Shown: in pieces, positions 19,430 to 31,584 of the stretch | Layout: every line of letters begins with the position of its first letter | How positions within the stretch are numbered: position 1 is the first letter of the stretch | Origin: Rhodeus uyekii | Lineage: Eukaryota; Chordata; Actinopteri; Cypriniformes; Acheilognathidae | Reading direction: 5' to 3' | Length of the DNA stretch: 64,000 nucleotides | NCBI GenBank assembly: GCA_037043235.1 | Contig: JAWRVZ010000016.1 | Coordinates: 3,137,001 to 3,201,000 of the forward strand | The notes under the pieces: generated by a model | Told to the model about the DNA's origin: nothing | Databases searched by the model: none | The model's input: the letters and a program-made list of their open reading frames with translations, nothing else | Program-made: the position numbers and the translations under genes

Positions 19430-20160
19430 CTGGTGTGCATGTGCATGCATCTGTCAGAAACAGACTTCATGAAGGTGGCCTGAGGTCCCATCATCCTCTA
19501 GTCACTAGTGGGACCTGTGACACAGCTCAGCTCCATGGAGCTTGACTGGCATTTACCAGAGAATACCGGAATTGGCTGTTCTCTTCACAGATAAGAGCAG
19601 GTTCACACTGACCATACTAGACAGATATGAAAGAGTATGGAGATGCCTTGAGGAACATTGTGCTACGTGCAACATCATCCAGCATGACCGGTTTGACAGT
19701 GGGTCAGTTTGACAATGGTCTGAGGAGAAATATACTTAATGTGTCGCACATATCTCCACATGCTAGCCAGTGGTGGTTCCTTTAGTGCTGTTAGGTACCA
19801 GGATGAAATCCTCAGAGCCATAGTGAAACCTTATGCTGGTACAGTGGGCCCTGGGTTTCTCCTGGTGTAAAATAATGCCCAGCCTCATGTGGCTAGAGTG
19901 TGTAGGAAGTTTCTGAATAACGAAGACACTGATGCCATTGACTGAGCTTCATGTTCCTCACTCCTGAATCCAACTGAGATCCACCGAGACATTATGTATC
20001 GGAGCATCTGAAGCTTCCAAGAAGCACCACAGACTGTGAGCTACTGATGCCCTGATCCAGGTCTGGAGGAGATCCCTTAGGAGACCATCCAACAGATGTT
20101 GTCATAAGTGCATACAAGCACATGTGGGCCAAACCCACGACTGACTTACATTATAAGTTG
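19430..20160 (+). pseudogene. Tc1/mariner-type transposase relic
   Basis: Conceptual reading with shifts gives LFTDKSRFTLTILDRYERVW, NIIQHDRFDSGS, VRYQDEILRAIVKPYAG, VGPGFLLV*NNAQPHVARVC, and SLLNPTEIHRDIMYRSI. These are the three DDE blocks of a common fish Tc1-like transposase (TDESR, DNAxPH, PDLNPIEH), with the first Glu, the DN Asp and the PDL Asp altered. Several in-frame stops are present. It is a dead copy. Confidence 0.8.
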
Positions 20161-20349
20161 CTGTGATGAATTTCATGCAAGTTGGATCAGCCTGTAACTC
20201 CAGTTTACATTGTTTTTTGGTATAATTTTGAATCTAGTCCTTAGTGTGTTGATGATTTCCATTGGCTCGTGTCCTATAATTTTGTTCTTAACAAATTATT
20301 GAATGTGTATAAATAAAGATTTTCAAATGGAATATTTCATTCGTTGAGA

Positions 20350-20947
20350 TCCAATGTGTGACTTAAGAGTTCCCTTACTTTTTCTGAGTTACCAAGTTAC
20401 GAAAGCAAAGACGAATAATTTTTACTGCTCTACATACGAAAAGTTTTCAAGATACGAAAGGTTTCTGAAAGTCCGAGATTCGCCCCATAACAATTTTGAA
20501 ACTCGCGCCGCACGCCGCCATCTTAGTTATAGTAGACTCGCCACCATCCTCCTGCTCTCCCATTGGTTCCTGATGCTAGCCAAGCCATGAGATCCTTCTC
20601 TCTAATTGGACAGTATCCCTCCCATCATGCATCTTCTATACGTACGTGCTGGCGTGCTTTAGCTCAGCCACTCCGCACCCGAAACTTTACTTTATCTGCC
20701 GTTTGTCCTCCTCCTCCTCTGCCGCCACTTTCGGAGATAGCCTCACTCGAAAGGTAAGCTTTGACATTTTACGTTATTTCATTGTTTATAGGTCAATTTA
20801 GCTCTATTATGAAATTGAATGGGGTGTTTTTGGAGGGCTTGGAACGGATTAGCCATTTTACATGTAAAATGTGTTCCAAGATACGAAAAACTCATTATAC
20901 GAAGGCCGCCTTGGAACGGATTAATTTCGTATCTCGAGGTACCACTG
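20350..20947. mobile_element. pogo/Tigger-like MITE
   Basis: The right terminus ..aatttcgtatctcgaggtaccactg is followed by TA, and many (a)gatacgaaa subrepeats occur in both directions. It is the same architecture as the elements at 129-832 and 47995-49066. The left terminus is not clear. Confidence 0.55.
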
Positions 20948-22095
20948 TAATTAGCATTGTCAGGCTTTCCAGTGCTTAATGAATAAAACAAAGGAGCTGT
21001 GCTCTCGGCTTTATTGCTGCTGTAAATTTGACCTGCCAGATGATGATACTGTTTTCGACACTTCTGATGCTTCGAATATTTTCCAGAAACAATCAGAGAC
21101 AAGCTTCAAAGCTCTAAGAGGCTTTTAGGCTTTATTACAGAGTGAGGCGACAGACACATCCCAACTAAACTTTACATGTCACTGGCACCTCAATTTGACC
21201 ACAAAACATCAATTTGGACACAGCGCCACTTATTGGTCGAAAGTGATAAAACATTAAATTATAAAATCAGTGACCTATACCATGGCCTATAGTCATCTTA
21301 AAAATGTATTTAATTGCTTCTTCAAACTATTTTTGTTTAAGGATTCTTTTAAGAATGCTGTGAAATTCGCTTTAACTTTAGAATTGTTGGTCTGATTGCC
21401 TTTTGGTTTGCAGTGCCTTTGTCTGCTAAACATGACTGCTATTGATCAATCACATTTCAGCAGTTAATAGATAGGGATAGTAAAAGCTGAATGAACATTC
21501 ATACTGTCTAGCATACACTGTCTATCATGTAAAAAGTGAGTCTGCATGGCAAATTAAATATACAATAACGAGAAAAAAAAAAGAAAAAAAAAAAAAGACA
21601 AAAAACCGATAGAGCCTACCTTGTAGACTCCAAGTGGGGCATATCCTGACTTCCTTTATATTTGTGGCCTGAATATTTAGGTTATTCGGCACAGATCAAC
21701 ACCAAAACAGGTGTTACAAAATAAGTTATACTCTCTTGTAAATAAAAATTAGAGTGTGTCATTGAATCGTTCCTTTAAATAGCTTATATTGGATGAAAAC
21801 AGCTTTCTTGTTCATGTGATGCTGCTTAACTGCATAAATGTAAAAATCAGAAACTCATTACTGTGGCATTTTTGCCTCCATAACTTACATTTTGGGGCTA
21901 TTTTGGTCATTTTGATTGCATTTTTGCTCCAGTCCCCTGATTTTAGACTTATGGGTGAATTAAGATCCACAACTGATTTGTTAAAAAAACATTTCATTTT
22001 GAAGAAGAAAACTATCAAATTAAAACAATTGAATCATTCTTGCAACAACTGAATCATAATTACGCCATGCTTGTTCGTCGGCTAGATGAGAACTG

Positions 22096-22362
22096 CACTG
22101 TAAAAAAAATTCTCGTAAAAAAACGGTAAATGACTGGCAGCTACGGCTGCCAAACAAAAACCATAAAATTAAAGTACAATATCTTAATTCAAATAAAGTG
22201 CAAAAACAATAATTTTACAGAAATTATAGTGAAAAAAACATGTTATTTTACAGATTTTTCCCGTGTTTAAAGTAAGATATTTTACCCTTTTTTTACGGTT
22301 TTTGTTTGGCAGCCGTAGCTGCCAGTCATTTACCGTTTTTTTATGATTTTTTTTTTTACAGT
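22096..22362. mobile_element. fold-back MITE with 50-bp inverted arms
   Basis: The ends CACTGTAAAAAAAA and TTTTTTTTTACAGTG are inverted repeats. Inside, 22119-22168 (aaatgactggcagctacgg..) is repeated inverted at 22291-22343. The stretch can form a long hairpin. It is non-coding. Confidence 0.75.
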
Positions 22363-22860
22363 GTAAAACTGTTATTTTATGGATCTTTCCTAGATTATTA
22401 TGATCAAAAACCTTCAATCAAATTACAGTGTTAACAGTTCTACGGATAAACACTGTTATTTTACAGGTATTTACTAAATTATTACAGCCAAAAACCTTCA
22501 ATTAACTGATGTCGCTAAGAGTTCTATGGATAAACACTGTTATTTTACAGGTATTTACTAAATTATTACAGTCAAACACCTTTAATTAAATGATATTGCT
22601 AAGAATTCTATGGATAAACACTGTTATTTCACAGGTATTTACTAAATTATTACAGTCAAACACCTTTAATTAAATGATATTGCTAAGAGTTCTATGGATA
22701 AACACTGTTATTTTACAGGTATTTACTAAATGATTACAGTCAAACACCTTCAATAAAACGACTGTTAAGAGTTCAACAGATAAACACTTATTTTACAGAT
22801 TTCCTAAATGATTACAGTCAAACAATAAATACTCAAGACGTGCTCAAGATTTAAAATGAA
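22363..22860. repeat. 84-bp tandem repeat, about 5.5 copies
   Basis: The phrase cactgttattttacag recurs at 22451, 22535, 22619 and 22703, exactly 84 bp apart, and then at 22785 in a weaker copy. A diverged first copy starts at 22363, right at the end of the fold-back MITE. Confidence 0.9.
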
Positions 22861-23390
22861 GTTTTATTTTGGCAGATAAAATAAGTATAAACAGTATAAA
22901 AAATAATTAAAATCATCTCAAACTTCAATTTGCAGCATTTGTTTACATATAATTTAATAGTGTTTAAATTATGTAAAACGTAATCTAAAATCACAATTAT
23001 TGAATAAATAAAATACAAAATTTAAATTACTTCAGTAATTAACAATAGTTTATCAAATTCTCAAACTAGGATTATGGTGACAGTCTAAACATACTGAATA
23101 CAAAACTGTAACACTTTACAAAATGAACAGCACTTATACAGCGTTTATTAAAATTATACAGCATTTATTTATTAAATTTATGACTAGAGTAACGATGCTG
23201 AAAATTCACCTTTGCTAACAAGAATGAATTACATTTTAAAATATTTTCAAATAGAAAAGTTATTTTAAATTATAATATTATTTCACAATATTACTGTTAG
23301 TATGATTAATTAAATAAATGCAGCCTTGCAGGTGAGCAGACAAAACTTCTTTTAAAAACATGAAAAATCTTACGATACCAAACTTTTGAA

Positions 23391-23391
<1 letters not shown>

Positions 23392-23426
<35 letters not shown>
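23392..23426. repeat. (GT)n microsatellite
   Basis: About 17 uninterrupted GT units. Confidence 0.95.
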
Positions 23427-23428
<2 letters not shown>

Positions 23429-24020
23429 ACTACCGGTCAAATGTTTTAGAACAGTAATATTTTTGTATGTTTTGTATGTTTTGTATGTAAAGATGTCACT
23501 TCTGCTCACCAGGGCTGCATTTATGCTATTATATTATAAAAAATAGAAAATAAGCTGTAATATTGTGAAATATTATTAAAATGCAAAACAACTGTTTTAT
23601 ATTTGAAAATATTTTAAAATGTAATTTATACCTGTGTTGCAAAGCTGAATTTCCAGCATCATTACTCCAGCCTTCAGTGTCACATGATCCTTCAGAAATC
23701 ATTCTGATATGAGGATTTGCTGCTCAAGAAACATTTATGATTATTATCAATGTTGAAATCAGTTCTTTTTATGATTCTTTGATAAATAGAAAGTTGCAAA
23801 GAACAGTATTTATCTGAAATAGAAAGCTTTTGTAACATTGTATACCGTTCAAAAGTTTTGGGTTGGTAAGATTTTGTTTTTTTTGGGAAATAACTTAAAG
23901 AAATTCATAATTTGTTTCAGCAAGGATGCATTAAAGTGACAGTATAGACATTTATAATGTTGCAAAAGCTATATATGTCAGATAAATGCTGTTCTTTTGA
24001 ACTTTCTATTCATTAAATAA
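23427..24020. mobile_element. dispersed cyprinid-type DNA-transposon repeat
   Basis: It contains the sequence family ..acactaccggtcaaatg.., ..gctcaccagggctgcattta.., ..tgtcacatgatccttcagaa.. and ..gctgctcaagaaacattt... A second partial copy lies at about 35780-35930. I know this family as very common in cyprinid genomes; its superfamily is not visible from this copy. Confidence 0.55.
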
Positions 24021-24309
24021 TCCTGAAAAAAAATGTACACAGCTTGTAACGAGTTATAGTGGGTACTGCTCCTTTAAGGCGGAGTGCTTTTTCACTCTCT
24101 CAAGAGCTCTTATATAGACTTAAAAAAAAAACTTAATCCTAGTTTAAAATATTAACACATAACAACACACAGTAACGTTAATGTTAGCTAATACATTGAA
24201 CTATGTAATGTCGTTATCGCGATTAGATTATTACTTAAACACATTACATCACAATGTAGCAGACTATATTTTTTTTAATAAAAGCTAACTTTAACTTATT
24301 TAACTTACC

Positions 24310-24595
24310 TTCCGTAGTTGTCCGGTAACGTTACACGTTGGTAAAAGTCGTTGGCCATATTGCATTTTTTCTTTGTTCACCGTTAACAATCGCAACTTAA
24401 ATTTGCCTAATATAGAAAACTTTGCAGTCCGACGTAAAATAATCAATGTAATAATCCATGCAAAACCGAGCTGAAGTAGTACTGTGCAACGCACACAGAC
24501 AGATACGCGCGCGCGCACACTCGCTTTCCAACATTTTTTTTTTCCAAATTTGAAAAAAGGCGCGCACGCTGTAAAAGGCGCGCACATTTGTCATT
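24310..24595 (-). other. candidate first exon (MANDFYQRVTLPDNYG)
   Basis: On the minus strand ATGGCC (start at about 24361, A at -3 and G at +4) opens MANDFYQRVTLPDNYG and runs into a consensus donor CGGAAG|gtaagt near 24310. The upstream 200 bp include GC-rich, CpG-rich sequence. No downstream exon could be recognised. A competing ATG five bases upstream is out of frame. It may be an orphan or duplicated exon. Confidence 0.25.
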
Positions 24596-24739
24596 GGTCA
24601 GATTCCTGGATGAAACTCAGCATAACCAATCATGCTCAAAGCAACACAGACATACAATAATGTGGCATTTGTAGGCTGTTGTATTAAATAATTGTTTAAA
24701 TTGTGTTTTTATTGGACATATATATGTGTATATTGTATG

Positions 24740-24776
<37 letters not shown>

Positions 24777-24954
24777 GTTTTTTTTATTGCAGTAAAACAC
24801 AATTTATTTACCTGACCTTTCCTTTAGAAATATTCTGCCTAATAATGTCAACTCTTATTTTCACTTTTACTGTGTGCCACTGTTACACAACCTGTTGGTT
24901 TAGGTTTAATCTTCTGTCCAAAGCAACACTTGTTTGCTAACATTGCATAATCAG

Positions 24955-25400
24955 GCATAATATTATGACCTTCCTAATATTGTGTTGGTCCCCCTTTTGC
25001 TGGTAAAAAAAAAAAGCCCTGACCCCCAATATGTTAGCAACAGATCCTTTAAGTCTTGTAAGCAATGTACACACACCTGGCCACCATGATGCAAAAGAAA
25101 ATATGATTCATCGGAATCTGTGCTCCGTGGTCCAGTTCTGATGCTCACTGTTCCGATGCCCACTGTTGGCACTTTTGGAGGTGAACAGGAGTCCGCATGG
25201 ACACTCTGACTGGTCAGCGGCTATGCCGCCCCATATGCAATAAACTGAGAAGCTCTGTGTATTCTGACCGCTTTCTATCAGAACCAGCATTAACTTCTTG
25301 AGCAGTTTGAGCTCCAGTAGCTCATCTGTTAATCCTTACGCTTACCCATTTTTCCTGCTTCTAACATATCAACTTTGAGCACAAAAACAGCTTGGGCTTT
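24955..25400 (-). pseudogene. internally deleted Tc1/mariner-type relic
   Basis: It matches, with a large internal deletion, a very common fish element read in reverse: ..ttgtgttggtccccctt.., ..tgctccgtggtccagttctg.., ..tggtcagcggctatgc.., ..cttacccatttttcctgctt... Small open frames only are left. Confidence 0.6.
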
Positions 25401-25904
25401 TGCATGGCTTTTTGTTTGTGAACTTCTCGTCTGCATTTAATCTTTTGCAGCCTGTTATTTTAGGACAAAAACTTCAGTTTCATTTTAATCATGGTATAGT
25501 CTCATGAGACAGACTTTTTAGACAGACTTTGAGTGGTTGCCCCTGTGGCAGCGTTTTAGGACAATTTGATGTTCAACAAATCATTATAAACTTACTTTTG
25601 TGGCTGAGGAAATTCATTTATGTAACAAATGTGTCTTATTATTATTATTATTATTATTTTATTTTAGCCGTATATTAAAGATACTTAAATGTCTTGATTG
25701 AACTAAGGGCTAATCCTAGCTTAGTCTTAACCCTGTCTGTGAGACCAGGCCTGGGTTTGGGGTTAAGGTTATTAAGCACCACAATGCTGTAAATATGAGT
25801 GGTAAACTTGTAAGTCCTGATCTTTATGAGTAGAAGATGTGTCAGTTAGAAACATGTCAGAATACCACAATATTTAAAGGTATTTGGCATTGACATTGTC
25901 AGGC

Positions 25905-25930
25905 TTTTAGGGTTAGGGTTAGGGTTAGGT
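25905..25930 (+). repeat. short interstitial telomere-like repeat
   Basis: Three to four TTAGGG units in a row. They are too few to be a telomere; chance or a repair scar is possible. Confidence 0.7.
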
Positions 25931-26149
25931 AAGCTAATGCATAAAACTTAGCGTTAATCACATGTATATGTGATATGTGTAAATAATTGAGTTTGATTTA
26001 TTTGTATGTGATTGTTTTTTGTTGTTTGTTCGTTGTTCTTTTATATGAATATTGGTTGTAAATATATTGTGTTCTAGAATAGGTTATTTATTCCAAGTTA
26101 ATCATTGTGTGATTGGTTGTATGTGTGACGTGCACGTCGCTGCGTGGCG

Positions 26150-26640
26150 GGATGAAGGGAGTTCTCGCGAGAGACTTCATTCACGTTATAAAGTTAATTA
26201 GATGAACATCGCGGGTGACTGAGTGTGATTTATAATCAACATATATCACTCCCTTACAGGTATGCACGGTTGGAAAGACAGGTTTGAATGTCATGAGTGT
26301 TTTGTCTAGCATATTCGAGTGTTGTGCGGGTTAAGTGTTTTCAGTATCAACGTGTTCAGTTAACTCAAATGTACCGCGATAGCGCGCGCGCGCGCGCTGA
26401 CGATGCCGCACCACACAGGAAGTGTTTGTTATATGTGCTTTAATGCTTTCGTTACTCGTTGTTTCTGTTAAGTGTAAAGCTATGTACTAGTTGTATATAA
26501 TTTGTGTATGTGTCTGTTTCTGTTGTATTCACGTTATAAGGTTAAATGAATGAACATCGTGGGTGACTGAGTGTGATTTATAATCAACATATATCACTCC
26601 CTTACTCCCTTACAGGAGTTTTATATATATATATATACAA
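26150..26640 (+). promoter_or_regulatory. possible promoter and duplicated leader
   Basis: A TCTCGCGAGA palindrome (about 26163), a strong vertebrate promoter motif, is followed by an 80-bp segment ending ..cactcccttacag|gtatgc, a good donor context. The same 80-bp segment returns at about 26529-26616, ending cccttacag|gag, and is followed by AATAAA. It could be an orphan transcription unit or part of an uncharacterised retroelement. No coding sequence is seen. Confidence 0.3.
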
Positions 26641-26839
26641 TAAAGTTTACTGTGGCTTCTTAAGAACACATCTGATGCACATTCTTGGATCTTCATTTTC
26701 TAGAAGTAGGCTAGAATTATTCATTTACAGAAAAATATGGTATAAATAAAACAATGTATTAATTTACATATATTGTTCGTAATTTTACATGGATTTGTAT
26801 GTATTGAATGAAAAAAGAAAAGATAATAATAAGGTAATT

Positions 26840-27490
26840 TTCCTGTATTAAAACTGGAAATTACTGTAATTTGTCATTAATGATATAATCCTTAAAATAA
26901 TGGTCAAATTGTTAATTATTACATATATTGGTTGTAATTTTACATGAATTTGTACGTAATGTATAAAAATAGAAAAATACTGTATAAATAATACAGTAAT
27001 TTTCTGTATAAAAAAATAAGAATTACTGTAATTTTTCATTTAATGATATAATCCTTAAAATAACAGTCAAGTTGTTAATTTACTGATATTTATTGTAATT
27101 TTACATTAATTTGTACGTAATGTATAAAAATAGAAAAAATACTGTATAAATAATACAGTAATTTTCTGTATAAAAAATAAGAATTACTGTAATTTGTCAT
27201 TAATGATATAATCCTTAAAATAACAGTCAATTTGTTAATTTACTGATATTTATTGTAATTTTACATGAATTTGTACGTAATGTATAAAAATAGAAAAATA
27301 CTGTATAAATAATACAGTAATTTTCTGTATAAAAAATAAGAATTACTGTAATTGGTCATTAATGATATAATCCTTAAAATAACAGTCAAGTTGTTAATTT
27401 ACTGATATTTATTGTAATTTTACATAGTTTTAAACATAATTTAGATTTACAAAAAAATACTGTAAAAAATTAGAGTTATTTTCTGTAAAA
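26840..27490. repeat. 160-bp AT-rich tandem array, 4 copies
   Basis: The phrase tgatataatccttaaaat recurs at 26881, 27044, 27204 and 27363 (spacing 163, 160, 159). Units contain internal tactgtaat / tacagtaat inverted pairs. The array ends next to TTTTTTACAGTG, a terminus shared with the fold-back MITE at 22096. Confidence 0.88.
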
Positions 27491-28655
27491 TTAGGATTTT
27501 TTTTTACAGTGTGATGAATAAAGCCTGTTTTTATCTATTACCTGACAGAGTTTTGGTTCCTGTTGCTTCTGACTCGCTTAGTTGGGAACACTTAACATTC
27601 AACAATATTATTGATCTGAATGCACTGACATTGGTGAATGAGAACTGGACTGAGCTGGATGATGACATCATGGTTTTCTGCTGAACTGCTTTACATATCA
27701 AATGAAGTATATAATATAATTTAACTGAGTTCAGCTGAACAATGCCACTATAGAGCTGCTATACAGCCAACATAAACTGTACAGCATTGAATAATTTTCC
27801 TGTTATCACATTAAATAACCTTTGAAAGAATATGTATTGTGTAAAAAGCTAAATAAAGGTGATCTGAATCGACTCTCAATTACATATTTACATAGGTTTT
27901 TATAAAAATAACCTTTTCAGAAGAGGTAACATGGAAAATGTGCCTTGGTTTAATGAAAGACTGTTACCATCTACTGGAAAATAAACACTTTTTAAGATTA
28001 AAACAACATAAAAAGTCGACTAAAGCCAGCAGATGGTTTGCAGAGCATTATTTCATTGCTCTTTATTTTATTTATTTTACATAGGAATATTGCTTTAGAC
28101 GTTATAAAAATCCTTTTTATAATAATAATAATAATAATAAAAAAAAACAATAAGTAAAACCACTACAGTATTTGTCAAAGATTGGAATTTTTCTGTTTCC
28201 AGCATTCACATAGATATGTGAATAGAAATTAGCAGAAAAAAGTGTAATGTGATCATTACCCCTTTACAGGGGTCTTCAATGGAGGGTCCTTATAGGGGCA
28301 CCTTTAAGCAGCTTTATGTAATTTACAATAATGCTGGTGAGCTTTAGAAAGCGTGTATCTTTTTTTTAAAAATTAAACAAAACAATGCAAATGCTGTGAA
28401 AAATATTTTTTGAACGTGTAATATATTAAGTGCAATTAACAAACAATCAAACACCATACCATTAAAAATAAAGTGTCTATAAAATAAATGTTATTTTATT
28501 CTTTTGCAAGGCTTAATTGCAGTTCATTGTATGTCCACAAGAGGAGGCTAGGTTGATGGTTATATTTCCACACATTACTTTTCTGAATGAGTGCTGAGCC
28601 ATGTGCCTCTATTTTACATGTTTGAGAATATAAACTCACTTATTGAATATATATG

Positions 28656-28661
<6 letters not shown>

Positions 28662-28706
<45 letters not shown>
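28662..28706. repeat. (AT)n microsatellite
   Basis: About 22 AT units. Confidence 0.95.
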
Positions 28707-28709
<3 letters not shown>

Positions 28710-28909
28710 CTCAAACCTGTCCTGGGGTGCTGTAATATTATTTTTAATACTCATAAAGATAATGTAGGCTACATAAACATATTTTTCAAGAGTTTCTGAA
28801 TGCACAGATCCACTTTAGCATAAGTCTGTCTGAAGTTAAACAATCAAGAGGCCTTATATTCAGAAGTTTACAGCCTTTAATTACAGTTTCTAACAGATGT
28901 CAATCAATA

Positions 28910-29000
28910 ACTGTACCTTCTCGATTTCCTCCTAAGAAGTGACTTTACCATTTTGGGGTTTTCCCAGAGCTGGCGCATCTCTATGTTCAAGATAGGCATC
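28910..29000 (-). other. orphan exon-like sequence (MPILNIEMRQLWENPKMVK)
   Basis: On the minus strand a consensus acceptor (tcattcacag) is followed by an open stretch, MPILNIEMRQLWENPKMVKS then LLRRKSRR, and a possible donor AGAAG|gtacag. Codon content looks protein-like compared with its AT-rich surroundings. I do not recognise the family and found no partner exons. Confidence 0.25.
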
Positions 29001-29430
29001 TGTGAATGAGACAGCTGAAAAGATGGTGTATTTGTGGTACAAATGTTTCGCTTGCGTGTTTCAAAATGTTTAAATGTGCTGTTCTTTCGAAATCCTGCGA
29101 CCTGGATTTGTGCAGGCTTGGTATCAGTGCATCAAACACAATGAATTCATGAAAGGATGTGGCTTGAATGTGCGCTTATACACTTTTAACCTCTGCTTTG
29201 ACGTCTCAGCCACAGGAACCGTGTCAACCTGAGGATGTATTATGACGCACTAGACTATGCGTGTCACCAGAAAAAAGTGACTTGTGAATGCATACGTTTA
29301 ACATGATTATAAACATTGTTAAAATAAGCATAAAATCAGCATTGAAATCCTGAGAAAGACCCATTGTGTTGCTCCAAAAATGAGTAATTTGGTGGTAAGC
29401 ACACTGCAATCCAATGCATCTGCTACACAA

Positions 29431-30030
29431 AGCAAACTAATATCTGAATGACTCTATGCTGTTGATCAAATGATTGTTCTAGTGCTCTATTTTCACTTAG
29501 TTACTGTAAATTGCACTCAATCAGTCCTGCAAGGTGCTTGTTCATTTCATTTTTATTAATACACTGTAAAAAATATCCCTTCTAGTATAAACACATACAT
29601 ATTTCATTACAGATTTTTTTAAACGATCAACAGGACGTATTTCTCAATACTTGGGCAAAGACTGTTAACCCCAGAACTCACTTTGTCATTCATAATAATA
29701 ATAAAAAAACTCACAGCATGAAGACATGAAGCATCAAAACATGAAGCGTTATATATTCTCTCTTGTAAAGTTTCTATACAAAACAATAAACTGCTGTTTA
29801 GAATTCACTGCAGTATAGAGACAGTTGTATGAAAAAGTGTTTGCCCCCTGCCTGAAATCTTATTTATTGCACATAATTTATTTAATTTTATTTGTCACAC
29901 TTAAATGTTTAAGATCATCAAACAAATGTAAAAAATAGTCAAAGATAACACATGTAAACACAAAATGCAGTTTTTAAATGAACGTTTTTTTTATTAAGGG
30001 CAATTAAAATCCAAACCTACATGGCCTTGT
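29431..30030. other. intergenic, no gene recognised
   Basis: AT-rich; includes a MITE-like terminus acactgtaaaaaata near 29561. Nothing else is supported. Confidence 0.4.
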
Positions 30031-30039
30031 TTGAAAAAA

Positions 30040-31068
30040 ATGCAAAGAACCTCTCTCACTGGAGAACCCAATTCACTGGAGAGCCAATTTCACTGGAGAA
30101 ACACTCTCACTAGAGAACCTCTCTCACTGGAGAACACATTTCACTGGAGAAACTCTCTCACTGGAGAGCCCATTTCACTGGAGAACCCATTTCACCAAAG
30201 AACCTCTCTCACTGGAGAACCCATTTCACAGGAGAGACTTTCTCACTGGAGAACCTATTTCGCCAGAGAAACTCTCTCACTGGAGAACCCATTTCACTGC
30301 AGATACTCTATCACTGGAGAACCCATTTCACTGGAAAGACACTCTCACTGTAGAACCTATTTCGCCAGAGAACCTCTCTCACTGGAGAGCCCATTTCACT
30401 GGAGAACCCATTTCACCAAAGAACCTCTCTCACTGGAGAACCCATTTCACAGGAGAGACTTTCTCACTGGAGAACCTATTTCGCCAGAGAAACTCTCTCA
30501 CTGGAGAACCCATTTCACTGCAGATACTCTATCACTGGAGAACCCATTTCACTGGAAAGACACTCTCACTGTAGAACCTATTTCGCCAGAGAAACTCTCT
30601 CACTGGAGAACCAATTTCACTCAAGAAACTCTCTCACTGGAAAACATCTCTCACTGGAGAACCTCACTCAATGGAGAACCTCTCTCTTGGGAGAACCCCA
30701 CTTAATAAAGAAACTCTCTGGAGAACATCTCTCACTGGAGAACCTCACTCAGTGGAGAACCTCTCTCTCTCTGGAGAACCCCACTAAATAAAGAAACTCT
30801 CTCACTGGAGAACCCCACTCAATAAAGAAACTCTCTCACTGGAGAACCTCACTCAATGGAGAACCTCTCTCTCGGGAGAACCCCACTAAATAAAGAAACT
30901 CTCTCTCTGGAGAACCCCACTAAATAAAGAAACTCTCTCTCTGGAGAACCCCACTAAATAAAGAAACTCTCTCTCTGGAGAACCCCACTAAATAAAGAAA
31001 CTCTCTCTCTGGAGAACCCCACTAAATAAAGAAACTCTCTCTCTGGAGAACCCCACTAAATAAAGAAA
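30040..31068 (+). repeat. 17-bp minisatellite with higher-order repeats
   Basis: The monomer is about 17 bp (ctctctcactggagaac / ccatttcactggagaa types). Part of it is organised as a 221-bp higher-order unit (13 monomers), for example catttcaccaaag at 30188 and 30409. The right part is a 34-bp dimer (..ggagaaccccactaaata..) repeated about six times from 30890. A 224-codon frame stays open through 30031-30705, but 17 is not a multiple of 3 and the sequence is purely repetitive, so I do not call it a gene. Confidence 0.92.
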
Positions 31069-31073
31069 CAAAC

Positions 31074-31572
31074 TGTCACGGTTCTGTCTCTGTTTCCAGT
31101 ATTATTAGTGTTCTAGTAGACAGAACCGTGGCACTGCTCTCTCTCCCGTGTGTTTGCATCGTTAGTGTCTGCCCCGCCTCCTTGTTTCCCTTAATCATTC
31201 CCAGCTGTCTCTCATCACTACCTTCCCTCATGTGTCTTATAAATAGCCCTCAGTGTTTGCTGTCTGGTGTCGTGTTGTTGTCTTCCATGCCTGTGTCTCT
31301 CATACGGTCCCTGATCAAGTTCCTGTGGTTCCTTGCCCTAATCTCCCGGTTTGTTTATGTTCAAGTTTCGTTCCTTTGGGTATGTTATGGTATGTTATGG
31401 TATGTTATGGTATGTTATGGTATGTTATGGTATGTTATGGTATGTTATGGTATGTTATGGTATGTTATGGTATCCCCCTTATGGGTGTTTCCTTTGTATG
31501 CTTATGGTTTATTTCTTTTATATTAAATACCCTTATCCCTGCACTTGAGTCCTCCCTTCATGTATCGTGACA
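31074..31572 (+). mobile_element. solo LTR (499 bp) inserted in the minisatellite
   Basis: It starts TGTCACGG and ends CGTGACA, flanked by an identical 5-bp duplication caaac (31069-31073 and 31573-31577). The minisatellite continues on both sides. A TATA-like TTATAAATAG lies near 31237. No internal retroviral genes are present, so it is a recombined solo LTR. The family is not assigned. Confidence 0.82.
31381..31470 (+). repeat. 10-bp perfect tandem repeat inside LTR
   Basis: Nine identical copies of tatgttatgg. Confidence 0.98.
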
Positions 31573-31584
31573 CAAACTCTCTCT

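Noticed and set aside
25905..25930. Telomeric repeats as evidence of a chromosome fusion
   Set aside because: Only three to four units, no subtelomeric context.
30031..30705. 224-codon repetitive ORF; cactggagaaccc resembles the TGEKP linker of zinc fingers
   Set aside because: The repeat period is 17 bp, no Cys/His finger pattern exists in any frame, and the LTR and array structure show a minisatellite.
31128..31570. ORFs of 65-132 codons in the solo LTR
   Set aside because: They are driven by the nine 10-bp repeats; no protein family is recognisable.
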